DNA from: Alphaproteobacteria bacterium
Lineage (GTDB): Bacteria > Pseudomonadota > Alphaproteobacteria > Micropepsales > Micropepsaceae
Assembly (NCBI GenBank): GCA_017307315.1
Contig: JAFKFF010000344.1
Location: forward strand, 1-6,234
DNA length: 6,234 bases
Reading direction: 5' to 3'
In this document: positions 5,244 through 6,234 of the stretch, in pieces
Layout: each line of letters opens with the position of its first letter
Position numbering within the stretch: position 1 is the stretch's first letter
Notes under the pieces: generated by a model
What the model was told of the DNA's origin: nothing
Databases searched by the model: none
The model's input: only the letters and a program-made list of their open reading frames with translations
Program-made: the position numbers and the translations under genes

Positions 5244-5572
5244 CAGACCGAGAAGCTGGTGCCGCAGCCGCAGGACGCGGTGGCATTGGGATTGTTGACC
5301 TTGAACGCCTGGCCGATCAGCCCGTCGGTGAAATCGATCTCCGCGCCCGCCAGGAAATCCAGCGAAACCGGGTCAATGAGGATCCGGGCGCCGTCTTCCT
5401 CGATCAGCAGGTCGTCGTCCATGCGGGTCCCGTCGAGCGCGAAGTTATATTGAAAGCCGGAGCAGCCGCCACCGGTGACGGCCAGCCGCAGCATGGCGCC
5501 TTGGGATTCGCCGGCAAGGATGGCGGCGATGCGCCGGGCGGCGCGGGAGGAGACGGTCACAGGCATATTCAT
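5243..5572 (-). CDS. erpA: Iron-sulfur cluster insertion protein ErpA (A-type carrier)
   Basis: A-type carrier that receives Fe-S clusters from the scaffold and passes them to target enzymes in the cytoplasm. The 109-residue protein is the usual family size, with the three cluster-ligand cysteines C37 (in [11 protein letters not shown]), C101 and C103 (in [11 protein letters not shown]). The fold markers [18 protein letters not shown] and [15 protein letters not shown] are clear. ErpA is preferred over IscA or SufA because of the C-terminal GCGTSFS ending and because the usual isc/suf genes are not adjacent; assignment among A-type carriers is never fully certain from sequence alone. An ATG two codons downstream (first base 5566) is an alternative start. 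It heads the minus-strand unit with xthA and is divergent from dgt, an arrangement seen in other alphaproteobacteria. Confidence 0.9.
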   Translation of the reverse strand: MNMPVTVSSRAARRIAAILAGESQGAMLRLAVTGGGCSGFQYNFALDGTRMDDDLLIEEDGARILIDPVSLDFLAGAEIDFTDGLIGQAFKVNNPNATASCGCGTSFSV

Positions 5573-5623
5573 GGCGGAACTCTACTAGGCAGGGATGGTA
5601 GCAGGCCTTATGTAGTCCTGGCC
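5573..5623. promoter_or_regulatory. Divergent promoter region between erpA and dgt
   Basis: Only 51 nt separate the two starts, so promoters for both genes must be packed here or extend into the coding regions. No Irr, RirA or IscR-type operator that I could recognise is present, and no clear Shine-Dalgarno sequence precedes dgt. The region is listed for its position, not for a recognised motif. Confidence 0.35.
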
Positions 5624-6234
5624 ATGCCATCCGCAAAGGCCCCGTTTCCCGTCGATTCCGCGCCCGCCGGGCGCCTGCTGGGCCCGCTTTTCGAGCCGGC
5701 CGGGGCCTTGGCGGCTTTTGCGACGCGTCCCGCCGAGAGCAGGGGGCGCTATTATCCGGAGACCGAGAGCCCGACGCGGACCTGCTACAGCCGCGACCGC
5801 GACCGCATCATTCACTCGTCGGCCTTCCGCCGCCTCAAGCACAAGACGCAGGTTTTCGTGCAGTATGAGGGCGATTATTTCCGCACCCGGCTCACGCATT
5901 CCGTCGAAGTGGCGCAACTGGCCCGGAGCCTGGCGCGCAATCTCGCCCTGGACGAAGACCTGGCCGAAGTCGTCGCCTTGGCGCACGATCTGGGCCACAC
6001 GCCCTTCGGCCATTCCGGCGAGGAAGCGCTGAATGCCGTTACCCGTGATATTGGCGGCTTCGACCACAATGCCCACGCGCTCCGGCTGGTGACCAAGCTG
6101 GAGCACCGCTATGCCGATTTCGACGGGCTCAACCTGACCTGGGAAACCCTGGAAGGCCTGGTCAAGCACAATGGCCCGGTCGCCGGCACCGTGCCTGGCC
6201 CCATTGCCGGCTTCGACGCGCGCTGGCGGCTGGA
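5624..6234 (+). CDS. dgt: dGTP triphosphohydrolase-like protein, 3' end outside window
   Basis: HD-domain dNTP triphosphohydrolase, which cleaves dGTP (and in type 2 relatives other dNTPs) to the nucleoside and triphosphate, helping control dNTP pools. The visible 203 residues cover the N-terminal half of a family usually about 380-420 long. After a 38-residue variable leader comes the signature [33 protein letters not shown] in pieces at 39-71, then HKTQVFV, the first metal ligand H92 in [12 protein letters not shown], and the HD pair H121-D122 in [25 protein letters not shown] and [17 protein letters not shown] (169-185) are typical of this family. The frame stays open to the last base. ATG 5624 is the only upstream in-frame ATG I found; a weak ribosome binding site leaves it somewhat uncertain. 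In related genomes argS commonly follows, which I would expect just past the window. Confidence 0.92.
   Translation, partial: MPSAKAPFPVDSAPAGRLLGPLFEPAGALAAFATRPAESRGRYYPETESPTRTCYSRDRDRIIHSSAFRRLKHKTQVFVQYEGDYFRTRLTHSVEVAQLARSLARNLALDEDLAEVVALAHDLGHTPFGHSGEEALNAVTRDIGGFDHNAHALRLVTKLEHRYADFDGLNLTWETLEGLVKHNGPVAGTVPGPIAGFDARWRL

Noticed and set aside
5585..6169. Minus-strand open frame opposite dgt
   Set aside because: The plus strand encodes HD-domain dGTPase signatures throughout, so the opposite frame is a shadow.

Overview
The window is a GC-rich chromosomal segment of an alphaproteobacterium. The strongest evidence is an adjacent divK-pleD pair whose products follow the Caulobacter crescentus DivK and PleD sequences almost residue for residue in their key motifs, together with the small DUF3572 gene that is typically found beside divK in this class, and a divergent erpA/dgt arrangement that is also common there. 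I cannot assign genus or family. No mobile element, phage gene, CRISPR array, rRNA or tRNA was seen, and codon choice looks uniform across the genes.

Layout. Positions 34-1206 hold a two-gene minus-strand unit: a DUF3572 protein followed 6 nt later by a ROK-family fructokinase (Mak type). Divergent from it across about 90 nt, the plus strand carries divK (1298-1672) and, 13 nt later, pleD (1686-3056), the cell-cycle and cyclic-di-GMP signalling pair. PleD and the next minus-strand gene converge on a 242-nt gene-free stretch (3057-3298) that is full of inverted repeats. From 5572 back to 3299 the minus strand holds erpA, xth (overlapping erpA by one base), a small predicted exported protein of unknown function, and a DsbA/FrnE-type thiol oxidoreductase. 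Finally, divergent from erpA, a dGTP triphosphohydrolase gene starts at 5624 and runs off the window end.

How the genes fit together. DivK and PleD are linked regulators of the swarmer-to-stalked transition in Caulobacter: both are phosphorylation targets of the DivJ/PleC histidine kinases, DivK feeding into CtrA control and PleD making cyclic-di-GMP. ErpA delivers Fe-S clusters, exonuclease III repairs abasic and oxidised 3' ends, FrnE-type proteins handle thiol redox, and Dgt trims dNTP pools, so the right half is a housekeeping group with an oxidative-damage and nucleotide-quality flavour (an inference from gene content). The sugar kinase looks metabolically unrelated to its neighbours.

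I found no convincing previously undescribed system. The points most worth a second look are the inverted-repeat array after pleD, the apparent loss in PleD of the secondary arginines that complete the product-inhibition site, an off-spacing CtrA-like site in the divK promoter region, an alternating three-copy hexamer repeat between xth and its downstream gene, and the unknown exported protein.
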